A DNA stretch of 64,000 bases from NCBI RefSeq assembly GCF_963666665.1, contig NZ_OY762999.1, forward strand, positions 2,733,501 through 2,797,500, in the 5' to 3' direction. Within the stretch, counting starts at the first letter, position 1, and each line of letters opens with the position of its first letter. Positions 1 through 8,507 of this stretch are shown in pieces. The notes under the pieces were generated by a model. The model was not told where the DNA came from and did not search any database. It saw nothing but the letters and a program-made list of their open reading frames with translations. The position numbers were made by a program, and so were the translations under genes. Origin of the DNA: Maridesulfovibrio sp. Lineage in GTDB: Bacteria > Desulfobacterota > Desulfovibrionia > Desulfovibrionales > Desulfovibrionaceae.

Positions 1-119
1 GCATTGAACTGGCCAAGAAGTTCGGCGACGGCAACTCCCGTAACTTCATCAACGGTATTCTCGACGCAGTAGCCCGTGACATCGACACCGGCAAATTCAA
101 GGTTGAGAAAAATTTCTAA
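1..119 (+). CDS. nusB: Transcription antitermination factor NusB (3' end only)
   Basis: Only the last 38 codons and the TAA stop (117-119) lie in the window; the gene enters from the left edge. The readable C-terminus contains KKFGDGNSRNFINGILD, which matches the last conserved helix of NusB (a phenylalanine-[IV]-N-G-[IV]-L core). NusB binds boxA RNA with ribosomal protein S10 and supports antitermination of rRNA operons. It lies 250 bp upstream of leuS in the same direction, separated by a palindromic element. The assignment rests on a short tail, so it is good but not certain. Confidence 0.78.
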   Translation, partial: IELAKKFGDGNSRNFINGILDAVARDIDTGKFKVEKNF

Positions 120-121
120 TT

Positions 122-210
122 GCCTTCGGCGACCCCTGCCGGGGAGGCCTTAAACCCTTTTTGTAAAAAGGGTTTAAGAATCCCAAAAACTTTTATCAGG
201 GCTTCGCCGC
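122..210 (+). repeat. Palindromic intergenic element, copy A
   Basis: A 5' head (CCTTCGGCGACC...) precedes a perfect inverted repeat with arms 149-162 and 165-178 (CTTAAACCCTTTTT and its complement), then a tail with CAAAAACTTTTATCAGGGCTTCG. The same head-palindrome-tail layout recurs at 2866-2948 and 27558-27645 with different arm sequences. The hairpin could end nusB transcription, though no long T run follows it directly. Confidence 0.7.
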
Positions 211-246
211 TTTGTATGAATAAATCGTTGTAAACAATTAGGGATT

Positions 247-269
247 CCAAAGGGGCTTAGCTCCTTTGG
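247..269 (+). promoter_or_regulatory. Hairpin in the leuS leader
   Basis: Positions 247-256 (CCAAAGGGGC) pair with 260-269 (GCUCCUUUGG) around a UUA loop, ten pairs including one G-U. Two copies of CGCCGGAGGC follow, near 271-280 and 334-343. No T-box consensus (AGGGUGGnACCGCG) was found in the leader, so the role of the hairpin is unknown; it may be a further repeat element. Confidence 0.4.
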
Positions 270-369
270 CCGCCGGAGGCGAAATCAATTCGTCAAAAGC
301 GCGATAGCGCCTCTGGTCCAGCTCCCGGCAGGTCCGCCGGAGGCAATCCCGCATCAAAAGGATTTTCAA

Positions 370-2865
370 ATGGGTTTTGGGAAATACGAACCGGAATTGA
401 TTGAAAACAAGTGGCAGAAGGAATGGACCGAGAAGGGTGCTTTCAATGTGGAAGCCGACGAGTCCCGCCCCAAGTACTATGTACTGGAAATGTTTCCCTA
501 CCCTTCCGGGAAAATCCACATGGGCCATGTGCGCAACTACTCCATCGGTGATGTTGTTGCCCGTTACAAACGCATGAAAGGTTTCAACGTGCTCCACCCC
601 ATGGGCTGGGACGCATTCGGCCTTCCTGCTGAAAACGCGGCTATCAAACACAACACCCACCCTGCCGAGTGGACCTACGCCAACATCGATGACATGCGTA
701 CCCAGCTTAAACGTCTGGGCTACTCCTACGACTGGCGCCGCGAACTGGCTACCTGCCACCCCGGCTATTACAAATGGGAACAGCAATTTTTCCTCAAATT
801 TCTGGAAAAGGGTCTGGTTTACCGCAAAAAGTCCCCGGTCAACTGGTGTGAAACCTGCCATACCGTTCTGGCTAACGAACAGGTTGAAGAGGGGCTTTGC
901 TGGCGCTGTGACACCGAAGTTGTCCAGAAAGAACTTTCCCAGTGGTTCATGCGCATCACCGATTACGCTGAAGAACTGCTTGAAAGCCTGAATGAGCTTG
1001 AAGGCGGCTGGCCTGAACGCGTTATCACCATGCAGCGCAACTGGATCGGTAAATCCATCGGTGCGGAGCTCGACTTCGAAGTTGAGAACTGCGATGAAAC
1101 CATCAGTGTTTTCACCACCCGTCCTGATACCCTTTTCGGTGCAACTTTCATGTCTCTGGCTGCCGAGCATCCCATGGTGGAAAAGCTCATCGAAGGCAAG
1201 CCGGAAGCAGACAAAGTCCGCGAATTTGTACACAAGGTCTCCAATATGGACCGCATTGTACGCGGTGCTGACGACCTCGAAAAAGAAGGCGTTTTCACCG
1301 GAGCATACTGCATCAACCCACTCAACGGTCAGAAGATGCCCATCTACGTGGCAAACTTCGTCCTCATGGGTTACGGTACCGGCGCAGTAATGGCTGTTCC
1401 CGCACACGACCAGCGCGACTTTGAATTCGCCAAGAAATATGACCTGCCTATGCAGATAGTCATCCAGCCTGAAGGGGAAACCCTTAAACTGGAAGAAATG
1501 GAAGAAGCATACTCCGCTCCCGGTGTACTGGCTAATTCCGGCGAATTCGACGGCATGCCCAACGAAGATGCCAAGGGCGCAATTGTCGAATTTCTCGGCA
1601 AGTCCGGCAAGGGCAAGAAGTCCATCAACTACCGTCTGCGCGACTGGAACATTTCCCGTCAGCGTTTCTGGGGCTCCCCCATTCCGGTAATATACTGCGA
1701 CGAATGCGGCATTGTGCCCGTTCCCGAACAGGACCTGCCCGTTGTACTGCCCGAAGATGCAGTAATGAACGAGGACGGTCGTTCTCCGCTGCCGGATATG
1801 GAAAGCTTCCACAACGTTACCTGCCCCAAATGCGGCAAGGCTGCAAAGCGTGAAACCGACACCATGGATACCTTCGTGGAATCCTCATGGTACTTCATGC
1901 GCTACACCGATTCCCGCAAGGCTGACGCTCCCTTTGACAGCAAGTCCCTCGAATACTGGACTCCGGTAGACCAGTACATCGGCGGTATTGAGCACGCTAT
2001 CCTGCACCTGCTCTACGCAAGATTCTTCACCAAGATCCTGCGTGACGAAGGTTACACCGAGCTTAGCGAACCGTTCAAGAACCTGCTCACTCAGGGCATG
2101 GTCCTCAAAGACGGTGCCAAGATGTCCAAATCCAAAGGCAACGTAGTTGACCCCAACGCCATGATCAACAAATACGGTGCGGACGCCACCAGACTGTTCA
2201 TCCTCTTTGCCTCCCCGCCTGAAAAAGACCTCGAATGGTCCGATCAGGGTCTGGAAGGAGCGCATCGCTTCCTGAACAGAATCTGGAGACTGGCAGAAGA
2301 ATTCGAAGGCAAGCTCAGCGCAACCGGCGCATGTGCCAAACCTTCCATGGAACTTTCTTCCGATGCCAAGACCCTGCGCCTCAAGGAACACGAGACGGTA
2401 AAGCGCGCCAGCCGTGACATGGAGAACAAATTCCAGTTCAACACTGTCATTGCTGCAAGCATGGAGCTGGTCAACGAGATTTACTCTCTCAAAGACAAGC
2501 TCATGGAAACTGAAGACGGCCGTTTCGCGCTCTCTTCCGCATACAGCACCGTGCTGACCGTGCTCTCCCCCATTGCTCCGCATATCTGCGAAGAACTCTG
2601 GGCTGCCATGGGTTACGAAGGCTACATTGCCGAAGTAGAATGGCCCGAGCACGACGAAGAAGCACTGGTTACCGACGAAATCCTGATCATCATTCAGGTT
2701 AACGGTAAAATGCGCGGAAAACTCTCCGTGCCCGCTGCTGCTTCCAAAGAAGAAATTGAAAAAACAGCACTTGCCCACGAAAACGTGACCAAGCATACCG
2801 ATGACAAAACCATCCGTAAGGTTATCGTAGTTCCCGGCAAGTTGATTAATATTGTTGCAAATTAG
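370..2865 (+). CDS. leuS: Leucyl-tRNA synthetase
   Basis: This 831-aa class I aminoacyl-tRNA synthetase charges tRNA-Leu in the cytoplasm. Visible signatures are the HIGH-type motif HMGH at residues 50-53, the KMSKS motif at 584-588, Cys pairs around residues 159-180 (CETC...CWRC) that look like a zinc module, and the CP1 editing domain with TTRPDTLFG and the GYGTGAVMAVPAHDQRD region that edits misactivated amino acids. The length fits bacterial LeuRS. The start ATG has AAGGA about eight bases upstream. It is followed by a palindromic element and then lptE and holA, an order also seen in enteric bacteria. Confidence 0.97.
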   Translation: MGFGKYEPELIENKWQKEWTEKGAFNVEADESRPKYYVLEMFPYPSGKIHMGHVRNYSIGDVVARYKRMKGFNVLHPMGWDAFGLPAENAAIKHNTHPAEWTYANIDDMRTQLKRLGYSYDWRRELATCHPGYYKWEQQFFLKFLEKGLVYRKKSPVNWCETCHTVLANEQVEEGLCWRCDTEVVQKELSQWFMRITDYAEELLESLNELEGGWPERVITMQRNWIGKSIGAELDFEVENCDETISVFTTRPDTLFGATFMSLAAEHPMVEKLIEGKPEADKVREFVHKVSNMDRIVRGADDLEKEGVFTGAYCINPLNGQKMPIYVANFVLMGYGTGAVMAVPAHDQRDFEFAKKYDLPMQIVIQPEGETLKLEEMEEAYSAPGVLANSGEFDGMPNEDAKGAIVEFLGKSGKGKKSINYRLRDWNISRQRFWGSPIPVIYCDECGIVPVPEQDLPVVLPEDAVMNEDGRSPLPDMESFHNVTCPKCGKAAKRETDTMDTFVESSWYFMRYTDSRKADAPFDSKSLEYWTPVDQYIGGIEHAILHLLYARFFTKILRDEGYTELSEPFKNLLTQGMVLKDGAKMSKSKGNVVDPNAMINKYGADATRLFILFASPPEKDLEWSDQGLEGAHRFLNRIWRLAEEFEGKLSATGACAKPSMELSSDAKTLRLKEHETVKRASRDMENKFQFNTVIAASMELVNEIYSLKDKLMETEDGRFALSSAYSTVLTVLSPIAPHICEELWAAMGYEGYIAEVEWPEHDEEALVTDEILIIIQVNGKMRGKLSVPAAASKEEIEKTALAHENVTKHTDDKTIRKVIVVPGKLINIVAN

Positions 2866-2948
2866 CCCTTCGGGGACCAGAGAGGGAAACTTTTCCAAAA
2901 GTTTCCCTCTCTGGACTCTCCCTTCAAAACTTTTTAACGGGCTTCGCG
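2866..2948 (+). repeat. Palindromic intergenic element, copy B
   Basis: An 18-bp perfect inverted repeat (arm 2877-2894 CCAGAGAGGGAAACTTTT, arm 2897-2914) is followed by GACTCTCCCTTCAAAACTTT and GGGCTTCG. It lies directly after the leuS stop and ends about 19 bases before the lptE start. Compared with copy C at 27558-27645, arm bases differ but every change is compensated on the other side, so the palindrome itself is what is conserved. Confidence 0.75.
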
Positions 2949-2966
2949 TCATGAGGAGTTAGAGCT

Positions 2967-3473
2967 GTGGTTATTATGAATTCTGTGAAAAAGCTGGTCC
3001 TGCTGCTGTGTGTTGTTTTTGCTGTATCTGCCTGCGGCTACCATAACTCTGCTACTGAGCCGAACAGGGTCAGTAAACAATTCCATGAAGTTGCTATCGC
3101 AAAAGTGGAAAACCCCACTCTTGAACGCTGGCTTGAGCCTAAAATCCGCTCCATGCTCCGTGATGAGATCACCCGCCGCGGCCAGTTGGTCTGGACCGAT
3201 AAGTCCAAGGCAGAAGCACTCATCAACATCAGGATTCTGGAACTTTCCGACGGCAGCCGCATCCTCGGCGATCAGGACGTAACCCTGAAATACGACATGA
3301 CCCTCAAGGTCCAGATGCAGGTCATCAGTGCATCTGACGGTGCCCTGATCTGGAACTCCGGTCCCATGACAGTGACTGAATCTTACTACACCGGTCAGGA
3401 AGATGCGACCCAGCAGTTGGTCACCAAGCTCATGGTCCGCCGTCTCGTGGACCGCATGAATCAGGCTTACTAA
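2967..3473 (+). CDS. lptE: LPS-assembly lipoprotein LptE
   Basis: This 168-aa protein begins with a lipoprotein signal (Lys-Lys then a hydrophobic stretch) ending in a lipobox VSAC, so Cys23 would be acylated. It fits LptE, the outer-membrane lipoprotein that plugs the LptD barrel and helps insert LPS. Sequence similarity in this family is weak; the call leans on size, the lipobox, the CGYH start of the mature protein and its place between leuS and holA, as in Escherichia coli. A GTG start at 2967 is chosen because GAGGAG lies eight bases before it; an ATG at 2976 is the alternative. The partner gene lptD is at 36161-38473. Confidence 0.82.
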   Translation: MVIMNSVKKLVLLLCVVFAVSACGYHNSATEPNRVSKQFHEVAIAKVENPTLERWLEPKIRSMLRDEITRRGQLVWTDKSKAEALINIRILELSDGSRILGDQDVTLKYDMTLKVQMQVISASDGALIWNSGPMTVTESYYTGQEDATQQLVTKLMVRRLVDRMNQAY

Positions 3474-3493
3474 TTTTTCTATTAAGGAATTCC

Positions 3494-4474
3494 ATGTCCA
3501 GACCCGGATACATGTTTCTCATCTGCCCTGATGCAGAGCTGCTGCACGCCAACATTGCCGAGCTGCAGGAAAAGCACGGGGCCACAGATTACGAGAAAAA
3601 AGTATACTGGGCAGACGAAGACCTGCCCCAGCAATTCTGGGACGACCTGACCTTGCAGACCCTTTTCGGCTCCAGCAAGATTGTTATCCTGCGCCGCGCT
3701 CACAATTTAAAGGCTGCGGTCTGGGATAACCTGGATAAGACGGTCGCATCCCTTGCAAGTTCATCTTTCCTTTTTATCTGCCTTGAAGGGCAATGGAAAA
3801 GCAAGACACCGCCAATTCCGGCAGTACTGAAAAAACGCAAATGCTGGAAATTTGCAGAAAAACAGAAATGGTTCTGGCAATCAGCAGGACTGGATCAGAA
3901 ATCCATTTCTGGATTTGTGGGAAAATGGGCCAGAGCCAACGGACTGCAAGTTGACAGCCCGGTTCTGAATGCCCTTGCCCAAGCTCTGCCTAAAGATGCC
4001 CGAGCCGCCCGGCTGGAGCTGGACAAGCTGGACTTGGCTGCCGGACCTGAACGCAAGATTCTCATGGAACATGTGGGACTGATCGCCCATTCCGAAGAGA
4101 TGGATTTCTTTGCATTCATGCGGTCCATGTCCGAAGGCGGAGACCCGGTAGAAATCTGGCGCAGGGTGCTGACCAACCACAGCGAAAAAGATTCCATGAT
4201 CTTCATGCTCACCGCATCTCTGACCCGTGAAGCACGGGCCCTGTGGATGATGATTCATGGCGAAGATTCGGAAGTTCGCCTTCCTCCTTTTGTGAAGAAG
4301 CAGAAACAGGCCCTTGCCCAGAGATTGGGCCCGGCCCGCATTGCAAGGCTGTTTGATATCGTTATGGAAGCTGAAATAGGTATCAAGACAGGCCAACGCA
4401 AGCCGGAACAGGCCCTTGAACTGCTGGTGGCCTCTCTGACATCATTATTCGCGCCACCGCAAAGCAGACGCTGA
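3494..4474 (+). CDS. holA: DNA polymerase III subunit delta
   Basis: The 326-aa product matches HolA, the clamp-loader subunit that opens the beta sliding clamp. It has the expected N-terminal AAA+-like fold without a Walker motif (delta does not bind ATP), a middle region with repeated short helices, and the C-terminal collar typical of the family, for example KTGQRKPEQALELLVASL near the end. It follows lptE by 20 bp with AAGGA upstream of the ATG and is closed by a strong terminator, so leuS-lptE-holA is probably one transcription unit. Confidence 0.92.
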   Translation: MSRPGYMFLICPDAELLHANIAELQEKHGATDYEKKVYWADEDLPQQFWDDLTLQTLFGSSKIVILRRAHNLKAAVWDNLDKTVASLASSSFLFICLEGQWKSKTPPIPAVLKKRKCWKFAEKQKWFWQSAGLDQKSISGFVGKWARANGLQVDSPVLNALAQALPKDARAARLELDKLDLAAGPERKILMEHVGLIAHSEEMDFFAFMRSMSEGGDPVEIWRRVLTNHSEKDSMIFMLTASLTREARALWMMIHGEDSEVRLPPFVKKQKQALAQRLGPARIARLFDIVMEAEIGIKTGQRKPEQALELLVASLTSLFAPPQSRR

Positions 4475-4495
4475 TTTAATTCAAAACAGTTTTTG

Positions 4496-4529
4496 AACCG
4501 TGTAAAAAGATCATTTTTACACGGTTTTT
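4496..4529 (+). terminator. Intrinsic terminator after holA
   Basis: Arms 4496-4508 (AACCGTGTAAAAA) and 4514-4526 pair over 13 bp with a GATCA loop, followed by a T run to 4529. Confidence 0.9.
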
Positions 4530-4700
4530 ATGTTTTTGAGCCTGTTTTACACCATTTCATAGGTTAAACAGGTTGCTTTGCACCTGCATCCGGTTTATCC
4601 CTGAAAGAAGAAATTCCGTCCGCCGATTTCTCATCCATTTGTCTGAATCAGGCTCCTGTCGGAACAGTACTACTTGCCAAAGCATACTTACTATTTATTT

Positions 4701-5378
4701 ATGAACGACAAACCCCATTACCACGGTCACCGCCAGAGACTGAAAGAAAAACTGGGCAAAGACGCGACAAGTCTTGCCGATTATGAAATTCTGGAACTTA
4801 TCCTCGGACAGGTTCTGCCCAGGCAGGATACCAAGCCCCTCGCCAAGGAACTCCTAGCTGAGTTCGGCAGTCTGGGCGGGGTTTTCAGGGCACCGGAAGA
4901 GCAATTGAAAAAGTTCAAGGGGATCGGTCCGGGAGTTTTAATATTTTTCACGCTTATGCGTGAATTCTGGACCAGAATTGCCGAGGAACCCATGAACGGC
5001 AAGGAAGCTATCTCCTCGCCGGATGCAGTCTACAAGGCAGCCATGGCCAGAATAGGAAATTTGTCAAAAGAAGAGTTCTGGATTGCACTGGTCAATAACC
5101 GCAACAAAGTGATATGCTGGGAAAGGCTATCGGAGGGTACTGTGGATAAGACCGCAGTCTATCCGCGGGAAGTTGTGGCACTAGCCCTGCGCCATAATGC
5201 CAGCGGAGTGATTCTGACCCATAACCATCCCGGCGGGGACCCGTCTCCATCTCCTGAAGACACAGAGAGAACCATGGAAATAGCCGCCCTCTGTCAGGAC
5301 ATGGAAATACGTCTGCTGGACCACGTAATCGTGACTGCAGACAGGTTCCACAGCTTCAAGGAAGCAGGATATTTGTAG
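4701..5378 (+). CDS. radC: RadC-family JAB/MPN metalloprotease-like protein
   Basis: The C-terminal half carries the JAMM zinc motif: HNHPGGDPSPSPED, which fits H-x-H-x7-S-x2-D. The N-terminal part resembles the helix-hairpin-helix region of RadC (GIGPGV). Despite the name, a role in recombinational repair has not been established for the family; a DNA-linked hydrolase or processing role is inferred. The ATG at 4701 is chosen because homologs typically begin near PHYHGHRxRL; a TTG at 4674 is in frame and would add nine residues. Neither start has a strong ribosome binding site. acyP follows by 27 bp. Confidence 0.88.
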   Translation: MNDKPHYHGHRQRLKEKLGKDATSLADYEILELILGQVLPRQDTKPLAKELLAEFGSLGGVFRAPEEQLKKFKGIGPGVLIFFTLMREFWTRIAEEPMNGKEAISSPDAVYKAAMARIGNLSKEEFWIALVNNRNKVICWERLSEGTVDKTAVYPREVVALALRHNASGVILTHNHPGGDPSPSPEDTERTMEIAALCQDMEIRLLDHVIVTADRFHSFKEAGYL

Positions 5379-5405
5379 TTCACCTCAACTCAAAAGGAGG
5401 GGCCT

Positions 5406-5678
5406 ATGACCAGAAGCTATCATTGTGTTGTTACCGGCAAGGTGCAAGGAGTATTCTTCCGGGCCTGGGTAAATGACCAGGCTGCGGCGCTGAACCTCAA
5501 CGGCTGGGTACGTAATCTGAATGACGGAAAGATTGAAGTACTGCTGCAAGGCGACGAGGCAAAGGTCGCTGAGATGAGAACCAGACTGCTGGTCGGTCCT
5601 CCTCTTTCACAGGTTGCAGATGTGAAGTGTGAATGGATGGATTACGAAACCGAGCACAAGGGATTTGAAATCCGTTAG
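5406..5678 (+). CDS. acyP: Acylphosphatase
   Basis: This 90-aa enzyme hydrolyses carboxyl-phosphate bonds such as those in acetyl- or carbamoyl-phosphate. The family signature GKVQGVFFRAWV supplies the catalytic Arg19, and the second signature GWVRNLNDGKIEV supplies the catalytic Asn. Length and fold pattern are typical. A full AAAGGAGG ribosome binding site precedes the ATG. A GC-rich hairpin downstream separates it from lon. Confidence 0.95.
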   Translation: MTRSYHCVVTGKVQGVFFRAWVNDQAAALNLNGWVRNLNDGKIEVLLQGDEAKVAEMRTRLLVGPPLSQVADVKCEWMDYETEHKGFEIR

Positions 5679-5773
5679 TGAAGGCCCAAAATAAAACTTT
5701 ATTTATTTTGGTAAAAAACATCAGGCTCGTGGACGAACTACAGTCCGGCCCTGATAAAACAGACTGTAAAGCT

Positions 5774-5823
5774 CTCCTGCCCCGGCCTTTCCGGTACGGG
5801 GCAGGAGATATAATGCTTTTTTT
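5774..5823 (+). terminator. Intrinsic terminator between acyP and lon
   Basis: Arms 5774-5784 (CTCCTGCCCCG) and 5797-5807 pair perfectly over 11 bp, and a run of seven T residues ends at 5823, about nine bases beyond the stem. The gap makes it weaker than the other terminators in the window; it could also act as an attenuator in the lon leader. Confidence 0.65.
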
Positions 5824-5863
5824 AAATAGCGAACGAACCACTTCTGAACGAAAGGATTTTGCG

Positions 5864-8383
5864 TTGAAGAAAAAGAAATCACCCATCAAACCTCTGAAAC
5901 TGAACAAAAAAGACAAAGCGGAAGCCCAGAAGAAAGCGCGAAAGGTATCTTCTCCTGACGCCGGCAATGATCAGGGTCTCAACAAGCCTCCGGTCTCCCC
6001 GCTGAATGTCCTGCATGATGCGGCAGATCTACTGGAAGATGCGGGCTCCATCCCTGATGATGCCCATGTGGATATCCCCACCACCCTTCCGGTTCTGGCT
6101 GTCCGGGACATCGTTGTCTTCAACTACATGATCCTTCCGCTATTCGTGGGCCGTGAGAAGTCAGTCAATGCTGTGGAAGCGGCCATGACCAGCAACCGCT
6201 ATGTCATGATCCTCACCCAGAAGGATGAAAGCGTTGAAAATCCCGAACATGAAGACCTCTACTTAACCGGAACCGTATGCATGATCATGCGCATGCTCAA
6301 GATGCCTGACGGTCGCCTGAAGGTGCTGGTACAGGGTGTTTCCCGTGCCAGAATCAAGAGATTCATCGGTTCTGAACCTTTTCATATTGCTGAGATAGAG
6401 TCTATACCCGAAGCTGAGTCCGGAAAACTGGATGCCACTCAGGAAGCACTGGTCCGCTCCTCCCGCGAGCAGAGTGAGAAAATCCTGACCCTGCGCGGTA
6501 TATCCTCAGCTGACATCATGAGTGTTCTCAACAGTGTCAACGAACCGGGCCGCCTTGCCGACCTGATTGCTTCAAACCTGCGTATGAAGGTAGAGGTTGC
6601 CCAGTCCATCCTTGAGTGCGGTGAACCTGTTAAACGGCTGACTCTGGTCAACACCCAGCTCACTCAGGAAGTGGAAGTCGCTTCCATGCAGAATAAGATC
6701 CAGTCCATGGCCAAAGAAGGCATGGACAAGGCTCAGAAAGATTTCTATCTGCGCGAGCAGCTCAAAGCGATTAAAAAAGAACTTGGCGAATCCACCGATG
6801 AAGCAGAGGAAGCCGAAGAAATTCGTGCAGCCATTGTCAGAGCCAAAATGCCCAAGGAAGTTCGCAAGGAAGCGGAAAAGCAACTCCGTCGCCTCGAAGC
6901 AATGCACCCCGAAGCATCCGAGGCCACAGTCATCCGCACCTATCTGGATTGGATGATCGAGCTTCCGTGGAACAAGCAGTCCCGCGATCGTCTTGATATT
7001 ATTGAAGCCAAGAAAATTCTCGATGAAGACCATTACGATCTTGAAAAGGTCAAAGAACGCATCCTCGAATACTTGAGTGTTCGCAAGCTGAACCCGTCCA
7101 TGAAAGGTCCCATCCTCTGCTTTGTGGGCCCTCCGGGTGTCGGTAAAACTTCGCTGGGCCGCTCCATTGCACGCAGCCTGAAGCGCAAGTTCCACCGCAT
7201 GTCCCTCGGCGGTATGCGCGATGAAGCAGAGATCCGCGGTCACCGCCGGACCTACATCGGCTCAATGCCCGGACGCATCATTCAGGGCATTAAGCAGTGC
7301 GGAACCCGCAACCCGGTGATCATGCTTGATGAAATTGACAAGCTCGGCTCTGATTTCCGTGGCGACCCTTCTTCAGCCCTGCTGGAAGTACTGGATCCGG
7401 AACAGAACAACACTTTCACCGACCACTACCTGAACGTGCCTTTCGACCTTTCCAAGGTCATGTTCATCTGCACCGCCAACGTGCTGGATTCCATTCCCCG
7501 TCCCCTGCTGGACCGCATGGAAGTTATCCGCATCCCCGGCTACACCGAACATGACAAGGTCAACATTGCCAAACGTTACATCCTTGGCCGCCAGTGCAAG
7601 GAAAACGGGCTCAAAGAAAATGAAATGATCATGGAAGATAATATCATCGCCAAGATCATCAAGGAATACACCCGCGAAGCCGGACTGCGCAACCTTGAAC
7701 GCGAAGTCGGTTCCGTATGCCGTAAGCTGGCCCGCAAGAAAGCCGAAGGCGAGAAAGGACCTTTCGAAGTTACCGCTGACAACCTGCACAAGTATCTTGG
7801 AATTCCCAAGCATCTTGAAGATGAGAAGGAAAACGAACTTCCCGCAGGTGTCGCGCTGGGCCTCGCATGGACCCCCGTAGGAGGCTCTGTGCTGCATGTG
7901 GAAGTCTCTGCCATGCCCGGTAAAGGCAAGCAGCTGCTTACCGGACAGCTCGGCGATGTAATGAAGGAATCCGCACAGGCTGCGGTATCTTTTGCTCGCC
8001 GCCATGCAGAGGAATACGGTATCAGCCCCAAATTCCACGAAGAGCAGGACCTGCACATCCACGTGCCCGATGGAGCCACCCCCAAGGACGGACCGTCTGC
8101 AGGTGTAACTCTAGTTACTGCTCTTGTTTCTGCGCTGACCGGAATCCCAACCAACCCGGAACTGGCCATGACCGGGGAAATATCCCTGCGCGGACGAGTT
8201 CTTCCGGTTGGCGGCATCAAAGAAAAAATCCTCGCAGCCGTATCTCTGGGTATGAAACGGGTACTCATCCCCGCCCAGAACCAAAAGGATCTTGAAGACA
8301 TTCCCGAAGAACTGTTGAAAAATATCGAGATCACTCCAATCGAGCGCATTGATGAAGTCTGGCCCATTGCCAAGACCAAGTAA
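5864..8383 (+). CDS. lon: ATP-dependent protease Lon
   Basis: This LonA protease (839 aa from the chosen start) degrades damaged and regulatory proteins in the cytoplasm. From the N-terminus: a Lys-rich extension of about 65 residues, the substrate-binding LON domain starting near PTTLPVLAVRD, the AAA+ module with Walker A GPPGVGKT at 422-429, and the S16 protease domain with Ser745 in DGPSAG and Lys788 in IKEK, the same 43-residue spacing as the E. coli dyad. The TTG at 5864 is chosen because AAAGGA lies upstream at normal distance; a frame open from GTG 5678 would run through the terminator hairpin and is unlikely. The basic N-terminal extension is longer than in enteric Lon. Confidence 0.96.
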   Translation: MKKKKSPIKPLKLNKKDKAEAQKKARKVSSPDAGNDQGLNKPPVSPLNVLHDAADLLEDAGSIPDDAHVDIPTTLPVLAVRDIVVFNYMILPLFVGREKSVNAVEAAMTSNRYVMILTQKDESVENPEHEDLYLTGTVCMIMRMLKMPDGRLKVLVQGVSRARIKRFIGSEPFHIAEIESIPEAESGKLDATQEALVRSSREQSEKILTLRGISSADIMSVLNSVNEPGRLADLIASNLRMKVEVAQSILECGEPVKRLTLVNTQLTQEVEVASMQNKIQSMAKEGMDKAQKDFYLREQLKAIKKELGESTDEAEEAEEIRAAIVRAKMPKEVRKEAEKQLRRLEAMHPEASEATVIRTYLDWMIELPWNKQSRDRLDIIEAKKILDEDHYDLEKVKERILEYLSVRKLNPSMKGPILCFVGPPGVGKTSLGRSIARSLKRKFHRMSLGGMRDEAEIRGHRRTYIGSMPGRIIQGIKQCGTRNPVIMLDEIDKLGSDFRGDPSSALLEVLDPEQNNTFTDHYLNVPFDLSKVMFICTANVLDSIPRPLLDRMEVIRIPGYTEHDKVNIAKRYILGRQCKENGLKENEMIMEDNIIAKIIKEYTREAGLRNLEREVGSVCRKLARKKAEGEKGPFEVTADNLHKYLGIPKHLEDEKENELPAGVALGLAWTPVGGSVLHVEVSAMPGKGKQLLTGQLGDVMKESAQAAVSFARRHAEEYGISPKFHEEQDLHIHVPDGATPKDGPSAGVTLVTALVSALTGIPTNPELAMTGEISLRGRVLPVGGIKEKILAAVSLGMKRVLIPAQNQKDLEDIPEELLKNIEITPIERIDEVWPIAKTK

Positions 8384-8404
8384 TCAATCACCAAAAGAGA
8401 TATT

Positions 8405-8443
8405 AAAGGCCCGCAAGCAACTAGCTTGCGGGCCTTTCTTTTT
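8405..8443 (+). terminator. Intrinsic terminator after lon
   Basis: Arms 8405-8418 (AAAGGCCCGCAAGC) and 8424-8437 pair over 14 bp with an AACTA loop, followed by a T-rich tract. Confidence 0.92.
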
Positions 8444-8507
8444 AGCCATCGACATCACCGAGAGAGTGCAATATAATCGCCAAGATACAACCTGAATTGG
8501 AGATATA

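Noticed and set aside
120..369. Possible T-box in the leuS leader
   Set aside because: The leader has hairpins, but no AGGGUGGnACCGCG or specifier-loop arrangement, and repeats explain part of it.
238..1812. Long open frame on the minus strand opposite leuS
   Set aside because: It mirrors the codon structure of leuS, which has full family motifs, so it is a shadow. The same applies to the long frame opposite hdrA (47662-48978).
5809..5814. TATAAT before lon as a promoter -10
   Set aside because: It follows the terminator hairpin, and no -35 or heat-shock element lies at the right distance.
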